Positions 49,601 through 57,008 of a stretch of 64,000 nt of DNA are shown here, piece after piece. The DNA comes from an uncultured Oscillospiraceae bacterium. Lineage in GTDB: Bacteria > Bacillota > Clostridia > Oscillospirales > Oscillospiraceae. A program made the translations under genes and the position numbers. Location: positions 17,576 through 81,575 of the forward strand of contig CANQHN010000010.1 in assembly GCA_947623745.1 (NCBI GenBank), given 5' to 3'. The stretch's first letter is position 1. Every line of letters starts with the position of its first letter. The notes beneath the pieces are model-generated. The model made no database searches and had not been told where the DNA came from. It saw only the letters and a list, made by a program, of their open reading frames with translations.

Positions 49601-50269
49601 GTCGCCGTTCTCGTGGGAGCCGCGCATGGTGGGGTGCTCGGGGTTGAGGGCCCGGGCGCGGAAAGCCTTCACGGCATCCATGTCCGCCATCTCGGCCAGA
49701 TCCTTGTAGTCCCAGATGGCGACCTTCTGGATCTCGTGGGAGGTGCGGAAGCCGTCGAAGAAGTTCAGGAAGGGGACACGGCCCTTGATGGCGGCCAGGT
49801 GGGCCACGGCGCCCAGGTCCATGACCTCCTGCACGTTGCCCTCGGCCAGCATGGCGAAGCCGGTCTGGCGGCAGGCCATGACGTCGGAGTGGTCGCCGAA
49901 GATGTTCAGCGCGTGGGACGCCACGGTGCGGGCGGAGACGTGGAACACGCCGGGCAGCAGCTCGCCGGCGATCTTATACATGTTGGGGATCATCAGCAGC
50001 AGGCCCTGGGAGGCGGTGTAGGTGGTGGTCAGGGCGCCGGCGTTCAGGGAGCCGTGCACAGTGCCCGCCGCGCCGGCCTCGGACTGCATCTCGATGACCT
50101 TGACGGTGGTGCCGAAGATGTTCTTCTGGCCCTGGGCGGCCCACTGGTCAACATAGTCGGCCATAGGGCTGGACGGCGTGATGGGGTAGATGCCCGCTAC
50201 CTCGGTAAACGCATAGCTGACGTACGCAGCCGCGTTGTTGCCGTCCATGGTCTTGAATTTTCTTGCCAT
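46634..50269 (-). CDS. nifJ: Pyruvate:ferredoxin (flavodoxin) oxidoreductase
   Basis: A 1211-aa homodimeric oxidoreductase that converts pyruvate plus CoA to acetyl-CoA, CO2 and reduced ferredoxin, the central anaerobic pyruvate step. Domains are in normal order: N-terminal pyrimidine-binding part (AYVSYAFTEVAGIYPITPSSPMADYVDQWA), CoA-binding and gamma domains, two 4Fe-4S ferredoxin motifs (CIQCNQCSYVCPH, CMGCGVCVGVCPT), proximal-cluster Cys (SGSCAGCAETAY; CTCEAC) and ThDP motif GDGWAYDIGFGG. The start is ATG 50269. It is a monocistronic, probably highly expressed gene with a leader of about 140 nt. Typical of obligate anaerobes. Confidence 0.97.
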   Translation of the reverse strand: MARKFKTMDGNNAAAYVSYAFTEVAGIYPITPSSPMADYVDQWAAQGQKNIFGTTVKVIEMQSEAGAAGTVHGSLNAGALTTTYTASQGLLLMIPNMYKIAGELLPGVFHVSARTVASHALNIFGDHSDVMACRQTGFAMLAEGNVQEVMDLGAVAHLAAIKGRVPFLNFFDGFRTSHEIQKVAIWDYKDLAEMADMDAVKAFRARALNPEHPTMRGSHENGDIFFQHREASNQYYEALPEIVEEYMGKVNAKLGTNYQLFNYYGAPDADRVIIAMGSICDVAEEVIDYLNAHGEKVGLIKVRLYRPFRADKLIAAIPATAKKIAVLDRTKEPGALGDPLYLDVITALAGAGITDKTVIGGRYGLGSKDTPPRSVFAVYEELAKDEPKKQFTIGIVDDVTGLSLPEHKAPNTAAEGTIECKFWGLGGDGTVGANKNSIKIIGDHTDKYVQAYFQYDSKKTGGVTISHLRFGDKPIRAPYYINKADFVACHNPSYIIKGFPMVRDVKPGGVFLINCQWSPEELDKHMPAVAKRYIAENNVQVYTIDAIDLAAQIGMGKRTNTILQSAFFTLANVMPQAEAIQYMKDAATHSYLKKGQDIVDMNHRAIDAGATAFKKFDVPASWADAQDAPKDADAAGSSKLAKMVDSILNPVDRMDGDSLPVSAFVPHADGTFEQGAAAYEKRGVAVSVPTWDSSKCIQCNQCSYVCPHATIRPFALTADEAAAAPESAKIVDVKAGKGKGVYKFSLAVSPLDCMGCGVCVGVCPTKALSMVPQEQELPQQDAFNYMVANVSVKEDVADFTVKGSQFKRPLLEFSGSCAGCAETAYARLITQLFGERMYVSNATGCSSIWGGPAATSPYTTTAEGKGPAWANSLFEDNAEHGLGMYLGQKSIRERLKAKTEALIAVPWAQPALKEAAQKWLDTMEDGQANGPAAKTYIAALEENIATVDDLLASSNPHVKALGEQLKAEGKQFCTCEACTLASEILSEKDYLAKKSVWIFGGDGWAYDIGFGGVDHVLASGEDVNIFVFDTEVYSNTGGQASKASNIGQVAQFAAAGKQMAKKSLAEIAMTYGYVYVAQVAMGANPNQTLKAIAEAEAYHGPSLVIGYAPCEMHSIKGGMANCQAEMKKAVECGYWNLFRFNPALKAEGKNPFILDSKAPGGGYQEFLMNEARYSSLTRSFPERAKELFALNEETANKRYEKLTKLQKMYEV

Positions 50270-50419
50270 AGTGTTCCCTACTTTCTTCCTTATTTCGCTT
50301 GGAGGGGCCGCGCGGGGCGGACCCGCCCCAGTGGTGGCGTTGGCTGCCGGAGCGCGCCGCCTGTGGCTCCCGGCATTCGGGCGCGACAACAAAACGGAAC
50401 GGCGGGTTCCGACGAGGCT

Positions 50420-50448
50420 AGTTTAGCATCTTTTCCGGCGTTTGTAAA
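50420..50448 (-). promoter_or_regulatory. Promoter of nifJ
   Basis: Minus strand TTTACA, 17 nt, extended -10 TGCTAAACT. The 140-nt leader down to 50270 is GC-rich and contains palindromic stretches but no known riboswitch. Confidence 0.75.
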
Positions 50449-50498
50449 TCGCTTATCCCGTAAATTTCCTTTTTTGCCGGCAAAAATTCTGATGTCCA

Positions 50499-50527
50499 TT
50501 GAATTTTCCGGCGGGAACAGGTAAAAT
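50499..50527 (+). promoter_or_regulatory. Promoter of the comM(yifB)-thiI operon
   Basis: TTGAAT, 17 nt, TAAAAT. Confidence 0.75.
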
Positions 50528-50569
50528 GGGAAAAACGCAGTCTGGACGACGAAAGGGAGGCGGAGCGCG

Positions 50570-52072
50570 ATGGTATTTCCGGTGCGTTCCCTGGGGCTCA
50601 ACGGGGTGACCGGCTACCAGGTCATGACCGAGTGCGACCTGTCCGGCGGCCTGCCGGCGTTCACGGTGGTGGGCCTGCCCGACGCGGCGGTGAACGAGGC
50701 CCGGGAGCGGGTGCGCGCGGCCATCAAAAACTGCGGCTTCACTTTCCCGGTCAGCCGCATCACAGTGAATCTGGCCCCCGCCCACGTGAAAAAGCTGGGG
50801 ACGCTGTACGACCTGCCCATGCTCATCGGCATCCTGTGCGCCGGCGGACAGCTGAAGCTGCGGGAGAAGAACTGCGCCTTTCTGGGCGAGCTGTCCCTGT
50901 CGGGGAAGCTGCGGCCCTGCGCCGGGATGCTGCCCATGGCCCTGTGCGCCAAGCGGGAGGGGATCGAGGCGCTCTACGTCCCGGAGGGCAACGCCGCCGA
51001 GGCCACCCTGGCCGACGGGCCCGTCGTCTACCCGGTGCGGGACGTGACGCAGCTGGTGCGCCACTTCACCGGGGAGGAGCCCATCGCCCCCGCCGCCCCC
51101 TGGACGCCCTCCCGGGCCCAGGCGGCCGTGCCGGACTTCGCCGAGGTGAAGGGACAGGAGAACGTGAAGCGGGCCCTGGAGATCGCCGCCGCCGGCGGCC
51201 ACAACCTGCTCATGTCCGGCCCGCCGGGGTCGGGCAAGTCCATGCTGGCCCGCCGCCTGCCCGGTATCCTGCCGGAGATGACCCGCCAGGAGGCGCTGGA
51301 GGTCACTGAGATCCACTCGGTGATGGGCCTGACCAGCGCCGAGCAGCCCCTCATCGCCCAGCGGCCCTTCCGGGCCCCCCACCACACCATCTCCCCCATG
51401 GGGATGGCCGGGGGCGGCTCCATCCCCAGGCCGGGGGAGATCTCCCTGGCCCACAACGGGGTGCTGTTCCTGGACGAGCTGCCCGAGTTCCACAAGGACG
51501 TGCTGGAGGTGCTGCGCCAGCCCCTGGAGGACGGGCAGGTGCAGATCTCCCGGACCACCGCCTCGGTGTCCTACCCCAGCCGGTTCATGCTGGTGTGCGC
51601 CATGAACCCCTGCAAGTGCGGCTGGTACGGCCACCCCTCCGGGCGGTGCCGCTGTACGGAGAATGAGGTGAAAAAGTACCTCTCCCGGCTGTCCGGCCCC
51701 CTGCTGGACCGCATCGATCTGTTCGTGGAGGTGGCCGCCCTGGAGTTCGACGAGCTGTCCCACCGCGCCGCCGCCGAGACCTCGGAGCAGATCAAGGCCC
51801 GGGTGGACGCCGCCCGCCAGGTGCAGAACGCCCGGGGCGGCGGCAACGCCAAGCTGGACCAGGAGGGGCTGGAGCGGTACTGCGCCCTGGACGAGGGGTG
51901 CCAGGCCCTGATGAAAGGGGCTTTCGAGCGCATGGGCCTCACCGCCCGCAGCTACGACCGCATCCGCCGGGTGGCCCGGACCATCGCCGACCTGGACGGC
52001 AGCGAGGAGATCCAGATGCCCCATCTGGCCGAGGCGCTGCAGTACCGGCCGCCGGAATACTTGAGAAGATAG
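50570..52072 (+). CDS. YifB/ComM-family Mg-chelatase-like AAA+ ATPase
   Basis: A 500-aa AAA+ protein. The N-terminal Lon-substrate-like domain reads GLPAFTVVGLPDAAVNEARERVRAAIKNCGF. The chelatase ATPase has Walker A SGPPGSGKSMLA, Walker B LFLDELPEF, sensor VCAMNPC and Cys-rich GYHP-like segment CKCGWYGHPSGRCRC. The C-terminal domain is LTARSYDRIRRVARTIADLD. In competent bacteria ComM is a helicase extending recombination during transformation; YifB is its wider name. The start is ATG 50570. It is followed 15 nt later by thiI. Confidence 0.93.
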   Translation: MVFPVRSLGLNGVTGYQVMTECDLSGGLPAFTVVGLPDAAVNEARERVRAAIKNCGFTFPVSRITVNLAPAHVKKLGTLYDLPMLIGILCAGGQLKLREKNCAFLGELSLSGKLRPCAGMLPMALCAKREGIEALYVPEGNAAEATLADGPVVYPVRDVTQLVRHFTGEEPIAPAAPWTPSRAQAAVPDFAEVKGQENVKRALEIAAAGGHNLLMSGPPGSGKSMLARRLPGILPEMTRQEALEVTEIHSVMGLTSAEQPLIAQRPFRAPHHTISPMGMAGGGSIPRPGEISLAHNGVLFLDELPEFHKDVLEVLRQPLEDGQVQISRTTASVSYPSRFMLVCAMNPCKCGWYGHPSGRCRCTENEVKKYLSRLSGPLLDRIDLFVEVAALEFDELSHRAAAETSEQIKARVDAARQVQNARGGGNAKLDQEGLERYCALDEGCQALMKGAFERMGLTARSYDRIRRVARTIADLDGSEEIQMPHLAEALQYRPPEYLRR

Positions 52073-52087
52073 CAAAGGAGTACCCAA

Positions 52088-53257
52088 ATGAACGAGATGA
52101 TCCTGCTCAAGCTGGGGGAGATGGTCCTCAAGGGCCTGAACCGCCGCAGCTTTGAGGATAAGCTCCAGGCCAACCTCTACCGCCGCCTGCACCCCTACGG
52201 CCAGTTCCGGGTGTATACCCGGCAGTCCACCACCTACGTGGAGCCCAAGGAAGGGGCGGAGTGCGACGTGGAGGGGGCCTACGAGGCGCTGAAAAAGGTG
52301 TTCGGCGTGGTGGGCCTGTCCCTGGCCCGGCCCTGCGAGAAGGACAAGGACGCCATCCTGGCCGCCGTCCAGGAATTTTTGGGCGGCCGGCTCAGCGCCG
52401 CCCGCACCTTCAAGGTGGAGACCAAGCGGGCGGACAAGACCTTCCCCATGACCTCCATCCAGCTCAGCCAGTACGTGGGGGGCGAGCTGGACGAGCTGTA
52501 CCCCAACCTGACCGTGGACGTCCACGACCCGGAGCTGACCGTACACGTGGAGGTGCGGGACTACGCCGCCTACGTCCACGCCGACCCGGAGCCCGGGGCC
52601 GGCGGCCTGCCCGTGGGCATCAACGGCCGGGCGGTGTCCCTGTTGTCCGGGGGGATCGACTCCCCGGTGGCCTCCTGGATGATCGCCAAGCGGGGGGTGG
52701 CCCTGGAGATGGTCCATTTCTTCTCCTACCCCTACACCTCCCCGGAGGCCAAGGAGAAGGTCATCGAGCTGGCCCGCATCCTCACCCCCTGGACCGGGCG
52801 GCTCACCGTCCACGTGGTGCCCTTCACCGCCATCCAGGAGGAGCTGCGCCGATCCTGCCCGGAGGAGCTGTTCACCGTGGTCATGCGCCGGTTCATGATG
52901 CGCATCGCCCAGGAGGTGGCCCGCCGCTGCGGGGCCAAGGCCCTGGTCACCGGCGAGTGTCTGGGCCAGGTGGCCAGCCAGACCATGGAGGCCATGAACG
53001 TCACCGGCGCGGTGGCGGACCTGCCCATCCTGCGCCCGGTGGTGGGCATGGACAAGGAGGAGATCGTCCGGGTGGCCCGGAGGATCGGCACCTACGACAC
53101 GTCCATCCTCCCCTATGAGGACTGCTGCACCGTCTTTACCCCCCGGCACCCCCGGCTGCGGCCCCTCCCCGGCGAGGTGGAGTTCGCGGAGCAGAACCTG
53201 GACGTGGAGAAGATGGTGGCCGAGGCCGTGGCCGGCATCGAGCGCATCCAGGTGTGA
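52088..53257 (+). CDS. thiI: tRNA 4-thiouridine synthetase ThiI (no rhodanese domain)
   Basis: A 389-aa enzyme that thiolates tRNA U8 and in some bacteria helps form the thiazole of thiamine. The N-terminal ferredoxin-like and THUMP domains (to about 165) are followed by the PP-loop ATP-pyrophosphatase with SLLSGGIDSPVASWM and the conserved ALVTGECLGQVASQT, CCTVFTPRHP. It lacks the C-terminal rhodanese domain of the E. coli protein, as in most Firmicutes, so it needs an external sulfur donor such as a NifZ-type desulfurase. None is adjacent. The start is ATG 52088 after AAAGGAG. Confidence 0.96.
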   Translation: MNEMILLKLGEMVLKGLNRRSFEDKLQANLYRRLHPYGQFRVYTRQSTTYVEPKEGAECDVEGAYEALKKVFGVVGLSLARPCEKDKDAILAAVQEFLGGRLSAARTFKVETKRADKTFPMTSIQLSQYVGGELDELYPNLTVDVHDPELTVHVEVRDYAAYVHADPEPGAGGLPVGINGRAVSLLSGGIDSPVASWMIAKRGVALEMVHFFSYPYTSPEAKEKVIELARILTPWTGRLTVHVVPFTAIQEELRRSCPEELFTVVMRRFMMRIAQEVARRCGAKALVTGECLGQVASQTMEAMNVTGAVADLPILRPVVGMDKEEIVRVARRIGTYDTSILPYEDCCTVFTPRHPRLRPLPGEVEFAEQNLDVEKMVAEAVAGIERIQV

Positions 53258-53274
53258 CAGAGAATCAATCAAAA

Positions 53275-53313
53275 ACCGCGCCGCGGGTCATTCCTGCGGC
53301 GCGGTCTCTTTTT
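53275..53313. terminator. Bidirectional terminator thiI / histidine kinase
   Basis: A 13-bp stem (one G-U pair) with the loop tcatt, which contains the stop codon of the convergent kinase. It ends in TCTCTTTTT on the plus strand and TTTTTGATTG on the minus. Confidence 0.85.
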
Positions 53314-54496
53314 CATTTTCTGTCGGCCGGTACAGGGGCAGCACGAAGGTGATGCGGCTGCCCACCCCCTCCCGGGAGACCACCTCGAACCAGCCGCCGT
53401 GGCGCTCCACGATCCACCTGGCGATGGCCAGCCCCAGGCCGGTGCCGCCGGTCCTGCGGTCCCGGGACCGGTCGGCCCGGTAGAACCGCTCAAAGATGTG
53501 GGGCAGGTCCTCCTGGGAGATGCCCGCCCCCTCGTCCTGGACGGTGAGCCGGGCGTAGTCCTCCCCGCGGGACACCCGCAGCCAGATCCGCCCCTCCTCC
53601 GGGCTGTACTTGACGGCGTTGTCCACCAGGATACGGGCGGCCTGCTTGATGAGGGCGGGGTCGGCGTGGACGGGGACCTCCCCCTCCCACACCGGGAGGA
53701 AGGCCCGCCAGGGGTGGATGAGCTGCTCCTCCCGCAGCACCTCCCCGGCCAGGGCGGCCAGGTCGAAGGGCTCCGGGTTCACCGGCTGGGAGTCGTTGTC
53801 CCCCCGGGCCAGGAACAGCAGCTGCTCCACCAGCCGCTCCATGGACTCGGCCTCGGCCCGGATGGCGTCGATGGACTCCTGGAGGGCGGCGGGGTCGCTC
53901 TTGCCCCAGCGGTCCAGCAGGGCGGCGTAGCCCTGGATGACGGCGATGGGGGTGCGCAGCTCGTGGCTGGCGTCGGACACGAAGCGCATCTGGGCGGAGT
54001 AGGCGCTGTTCACCCGGTCCAGCATGGCGTTGATGGACTGGGCCAGGGAGCGCAGCTCCCTCTGGGTGCCGGACAGGTCGATGCGGCTGTCCAGCCGCCC
54101 GGCGTCGATCTGGTCCAGAGCCCCGGCCAGGTCCTCCAGCTCCCGGCGGGAGGTGTGGGCAGCGGTGTTGAGCCGGGCCGCCGCCGCGGCCAAATCCTGT
54201 ATAGGCCGCAGAATGCGGCGCACCGTCCGCTCCCCGGCGAACAGGGTGAACAGCAGGATCACCGCCTGGCCGCCCAGGAAGGCCGGGACCAGCCAGTTCA
54301 TCCGGTCGGCCAGATTGACGGCCAGGGAGGAGCCGAAGAAGAACAGCGCCAGCAGGAACAGGTCCAGCAGGACGAAGATCACCAGCTGCCGCAGGAAGAA
54401 GCTGAAATTCAGCCGGAACGCCAGGGAGGAGTCCCGGGCCGCCGCGATGGGGTCCTCCGGCGGCGGAGTGCGAAAGCGGTGTCTGTGTTTTCCCAC
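53288..54496 (-). CDS. Membrane sensor histidine kinase
   Basis: A 402-aa kinase with two membrane helices (about 32-56 and 68-88) and almost no external loop (about 12 residues), so it probably senses the membrane or a partner protein. A HAMP-like region follows, then the H box VSDASHELRTPIAVIQGYA, N box ILVDNAVKYSPEEG, G1 VQDEGAGISQEDL, F box FERFYRADRSR and G2 GGTGLGLAI. The start is GTG 54496 after a GGGGGG-type site. It is last in the operon after the response regulator and a flavodoxin-like gene; its stop lies in the terminator loop. Confidence 0.94.
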   Translation of the reverse strand: MGKHRHRFRTPPPEDPIAAARDSSLAFRLNFSFFLRQLVIFVLLDLFLLALFFFGSSLAVNLADRMNWLVPAFLGGQAVILLFTLFAGERTVRRILRPIQDLAAAAARLNTAAHTSRRELEDLAGALDQIDAGRLDSRIDLSGTQRELRSLAQSINAMLDRVNSAYSAQMRFVSDASHELRTPIAVIQGYAALLDRWGKSDPAALQESIDAIRAEAESMERLVEQLLFLARGDNDSQPVNPEPFDLAALAGEVLREEQLIHPWRAFLPVWEGEVPVHADPALIKQAARILVDNAVKYSPEEGRIWLRVSRGEDYARLTVQDEGAGISQEDLPHIFERFYRADRSRDRRTGGTGLGLAIARWIVERHGGWFEVVSREGVGSRITFVLPLYRPTENEKETAPQE

Positions 54497-54527
54497 GGTG
54501 CTCCCCCCTTCGGCGGCGGCCTTTCGA

Positions 54528-55037
54528 TCAGTTCTGCTCCCGGAGCCACCTGCGCAGGGTGTCCAGGTTCTCGTAGGCCACCCGGCTTCCCCCGTGCAGG
54601 AGCATGTCCAGGTCGGCCTGCTCGGCGGGGGTGCGCTGGCTCTTGGCCTGGAGGGCCCGGCGGGTGCCCTTGGTCACCAAGTTCACCATGCGCCGCTTCA
54701 GCCAGCCCACCTTCTCCGGGGCCCAGCCGCCCTGGAGGTAGAAGATGGGGGCGTTGGGCACGTAGTTGGCCTTGGACAGGGTCTCCAGCACCTGCCGGCC
54801 GGGGGCGGACATGCCCACACCGCAGACGGCCTTCACCTGAAAGCGCTTGACGGCCTGGTCCACCCCCTCGATGTGCCCGGCCATGAGGGGGCCCATGTAG
54901 AGGACCTGGGCGCCGGCGGGGAGGGCCCCCGACCCGTCCAGGGGGTATACCTTCAGTTTCGCGTCCTTTCCCAGCATCTGGGCGTACTGCTCCGTGAAGC
55001 CGGTGTTGGACTTGTAGACAATGGCGGTGATGGACAT
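54528..55037 (-). CDS. Flavodoxin-like protein
   Basis: A 169-aa protein of the flavodoxin fold (flavodoxin_4/HemG-like). It begins ITAIVYKSNTGFTEQYAQMLGKDAKLKVYPLDG, where YKSNTGFTEQYA is the phosphate-binding loop for FMN. VLYMGPLMAGHIEGVDQAVKRF supports the fold. The second half is Arg/Lys-rich and helical. The start is ATG 55037 with AAAGGAG about 10 nt upstream; the track's extra 12 residues are unsupported. It sits between the response regulator and the kinase, an unusual position that suggests a role in redox sensing by this system (inference). Confidence 0.85.
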   Translation of the reverse strand: MSITAIVYKSNTGFTEQYAQMLGKDAKLKVYPLDGSGALPAGAQVLYMGPLMAGHIEGVDQAVKRFQVKAVCGVGMSAPGRQVLETLSKANYVPNAPIFYLQGGWAPEKVGWLKRRMVNLVTKGTRRALQAKSQRTPAEQADLDMLLHGGSRVAYENLDTLRRWLREQN

Positions 55038-55056
55038 GGGTGCGCGCTCCTTTCTG

Positions 55057-55740
55057 TTATTCCCGGATGACATACCCCACGCCGCGGACGGTGTGGATGA
55101 GCTTGACGCCGAAGGCCTCGTCGATCTTGCTGCGCAGGAAGCGGATGTATACGTCCACGGAGTTGGTCTCCCCCACGAAGTCGAACCCCCAGACCTGGTC
55201 CAGCAGGGCCTCCCGGGAGAGGACCTTCCCCTTGTTCTCCAGCAGATGGCGCAGCAGGTCGAACTCCTTTTTGGTCAGCTCCACCGGTACGCCGTTCACG
55301 GTCACCTGGTGCCGCTCCACGTCCAGGGCCAGGGGGCCGGCGGTGAGGGCGCTCCCCCGGGCGTCCGGCGGGGCGGCCCGCCGGCGCATGGCCGAGCGGA
55401 TGCGGGCCAGCAGCTCCTCGATGGCGAAGGGCTTGGTCACGTAGTCGTCCGCCCCCGAGTCCAGGCCGGAGACCTTGTCCACCACGCTGTCCCGGGCGGT
55501 GAGCATGATGACGGGCAGGTCGGGGCGCTCCCGGCGGATGCGGCGGAGCACCTCCATGCCCGACATCCGGGGCAGCATGATGTCCAGCAGCACCAGGTCG
55601 CAGGCGCCGGACAGGGCCTGCTCCAGACCGCTGCGGCCGTCGAAGGCCTTGATTACCTCATACCCCTCGTAGCGCAGCTCCAGCTCCACCATCCGGGCCA
55701 GCTTTTCCTCGTCCTCCACCAGCAGGATCCTATCCGGCAT
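55057..55740 (-). CDS. OmpR-family response regulator of the two-component operon
   Basis: A 227-aa regulator with a canonical receiver: acidic pair in LLVEDEE, phosphoacceptor Asp in LVLLDIMLPRMSG, Thr in MLTARD and Lys in VTKPF. The winged helix has TKKEFDLLRHLLENKGKVLSREALLDQVWG and the C-terminal RGVGYVIRE. It resembles CiaR/ArlR/CssR-type regulators that respond to envelope stress. The start is ATG 55740 after GGAGG. Second gene of the operon, between the UBA/TM gene and the flavodoxin-like gene. A matching direct repeat lies upstream of the operon at 56414-56430. Confidence 0.95.
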   Translation of the reverse strand: MPDRILLVEDEEKLARMVELELRYEGYEVIKAFDGRSGLEQALSGACDLVLLDIMLPRMSGMEVLRRIRRERPDLPVIMLTARDSVVDKVSGLDSGADDYVTKPFAIEELLARIRSAMRRRAAPPDARGSALTAGPLALDVERHQVTVNGVPVELTKKEFDLLRHLLENKGKVLSREALLDQVWGFDFVGETNSVDVYIRFLRSKIDEAFGVKLIHTVRGVGYVIRE

Positions 55741-55761
55741 ATCCGTCCACCTCCGGGAAAA

Positions 55762-56343
55762 TCACGGCTCCTCCTCGTCCTCGTCCCTGTCCGCTCCGCG
55801 CCTGTCCTGCTGGGAGCGCAGCTCGTCCATCACCTGGCGGCCCACGCTGTCGGCGGCGCCGGCCACCTGGTCCATCACGTCGTTCAGCGCGTCCCGGTCC
55901 AGGTCCGGGCCGGAGAAGCGGTAGCGGAACCCCAGGAACAGCCCCAGGATCAGCAGGGGGATGGTGACATAGAAGGCGAAGATCAGCAGGATCACCAGGA
56001 TCAGCACCGGCATGGCGGTCACCGGCTCCTGCCGCCGCCACACCTCCAGCTCGTTGTCCACCAGCCAGCGGCGCAGGGAGGCGAACAGGGCCCGGAAGCT
56101 GAACCGGCGGGGGCGCCGGGCCAGTCCCGCCTGCTCCGGCTCGGGCTCCGGCGGCGGGGGAGGGGTCTGCTCCCGGGTGGAGTAGTAGGCCCCGCCGGGC
56201 CGGGGGATGGCCCCCTGCTCCTCCAGGTAGATGAGCGCGTCCAGCAGGTTGCCCTGGCTGTACTCCAGGGCCTGCTTGGCCTGGGCGTAGCTGACGTCGG
56301 CTTTCTCCCGCAGGCGCTCCACCTGCTCCAGCGTGATCTCCAT
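55762..56343 (-). CDS. UBA-like (DUF4342-type) protein with a membrane segment
   Basis: A 193-aa protein. Residues 1-50 form a UBA/TS-N-like three-helix domain (LEQVERLREKADVSYAQAKQALEYSQGNLLDALIYLEEQG). A Pro/Glu-rich linker follows, then a hydrophobic segment of about 30-35 residues (near 110-143) and a charged acidic tail. The layout fits DUF4342-type proteins found beside two-component genes in clostridia. Its role is unknown; it may deliver membrane state to the kinase. The start is ATG 56343 after AGGAGGG. It leads the four-gene operon. Confidence 0.82.
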   Translation of the reverse strand: MEITLEQVERLREKADVSYAQAKQALEYSQGNLLDALIYLEEQGAIPRPGGAYYSTREQTPPPPPEPEPEQAGLARRPRRFSFRALFASLRRWLVDNELEVWRRQEPVTAMPVLILVILLIFAFYVTIPLLILGLFLGFRYRFSGPDLDRDALNDVMDQVAGAADSVGRQVMDELRSQQDRRGADRDEDEEEP

Positions 56344-56413
56344 GTCCAGCCCTCCTGTCCGGTCTCTTTGCCCATAGCTTACCACCGCCGGGTTGAACGG
56401 GGGTTTAGAGTTT

Positions 56414-56430
56414 CTTAAAATTCGGTTAAA
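56414..56430 (-). promoter_or_regulatory. CiaR/OmpR-like direct repeat upstream of the two-component operon
   Basis: On the minus strand, TTTAAC-N5-TTTAAG, half-sites one helical turn apart, close to the CiaR pattern NTTAAG-N5-WTTAAG. The first half-site could double as a -35 (17 nt to TAAACC), which suggests autoregulation by the encoded response regulator. Confidence 0.6.
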
Positions 56431-56474
56431 ATCCGTCGGGCAGGGCCTCTGCTGCCCGGCAAACGGGAAGCTGC

Positions 56475-56795
56475 CTATTTCTTCTTTTTCGGTTTTGGTG
56501 CTGGTAATTCCTCATACATGGCGTTAAATAAACCTGTCAAAAACCCTCTGTTATCAACTTCGTCCACCAACAACATCCCTTTTGCTCCCTCATAGGGTAA
56601 TTCATAGGTCGCTGTTGGCATATAGCTGATTGCTGCTTTGATTGGTTTTACAAGCAACCTGTCATCATAGATACCGCCTACGATTTTGCCACGGTAATAG
56701 ATGATAAATTCTCCCATCATAGCCCGATATGTGATTTCGTCCAATTCGGATAACTGCCCTAAAATAAAATCCAAATATTCTTTGCTTGACGCCAT
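56475..56795 (-). CDS. TfoX N-terminal domain protein, AT-rich
   Basis: A 106-aa protein matching the TfoX/Sxy N-terminal domain (YLDFILGQLSELDEITYRAMMGEFIIYYRGKIVGGIYDDRLLVKPI, later LFNAMYEELPAPKPKKKK). In Gammaproteobacteria TfoX/Sxy drives competence; the stand-alone domain in Firmicutes is of unknown role. Its base composition is much more AT-rich than the genes around it, with A/T-ending codons, which suggests recent transfer. The start is ATG 56795 after GAGGTGG. It has its own strong promoter. No clear terminator is seen before the two-component operon. Confidence 0.88.
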   Translation of the reverse strand: MASSKEYLDFILGQLSELDEITYRAMMGEFIIYYRGKIVGGIYDDRLLVKPIKAAISYMPTATYELPYEGAKGMLLVDEVDNRGFLTGLFNAMYEELPAPKPKKKK

Positions 56796-56827
56796 GATTC
56801 CACCTCAAAAGCACCGATTTATTAGTC

Positions 56828-56856
56828 AGTATACCATATATTCTCGTCCCTTTCAA
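56828..56856 (-). promoter_or_regulatory. Promoter of the TfoX-like gene
   Basis: Minus strand TTGAAA, 17 nt, extended -10 TGGTATACT. Confidence 0.82.
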
Positions 56857-56919
56857 GGCGCGGGCCGGCGGGGCGTTTCCCTCCGGGAACGCGGGCGGAA
56901 GGGGGGCGGGATGTTTCCC

Positions 56920-56948
56920 TTGTGGAGCGCTTCCCTTTGTGCTATAAT
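56920..56948 (+). promoter_or_regulatory. Promoter of the stalk-domain gene
   Basis: TTGTGG, 17 nt, extended -10 TGCTATAAT. Confidence 0.75.
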
Positions 56949-57008
56949 AATAATGAAATACTGTGATCCTGCCGGCCCGTATGCCGCGCTAAGAGAGGAG
57001 GGGACCCC

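Noticed and set aside
46931-50524. 1197-aa plus-strand ORF
   Set aside because: Antisense shadow of nifJ. The sequence is repetitive Val/Gly/His/Leu, and no ribosome site or motif is present.
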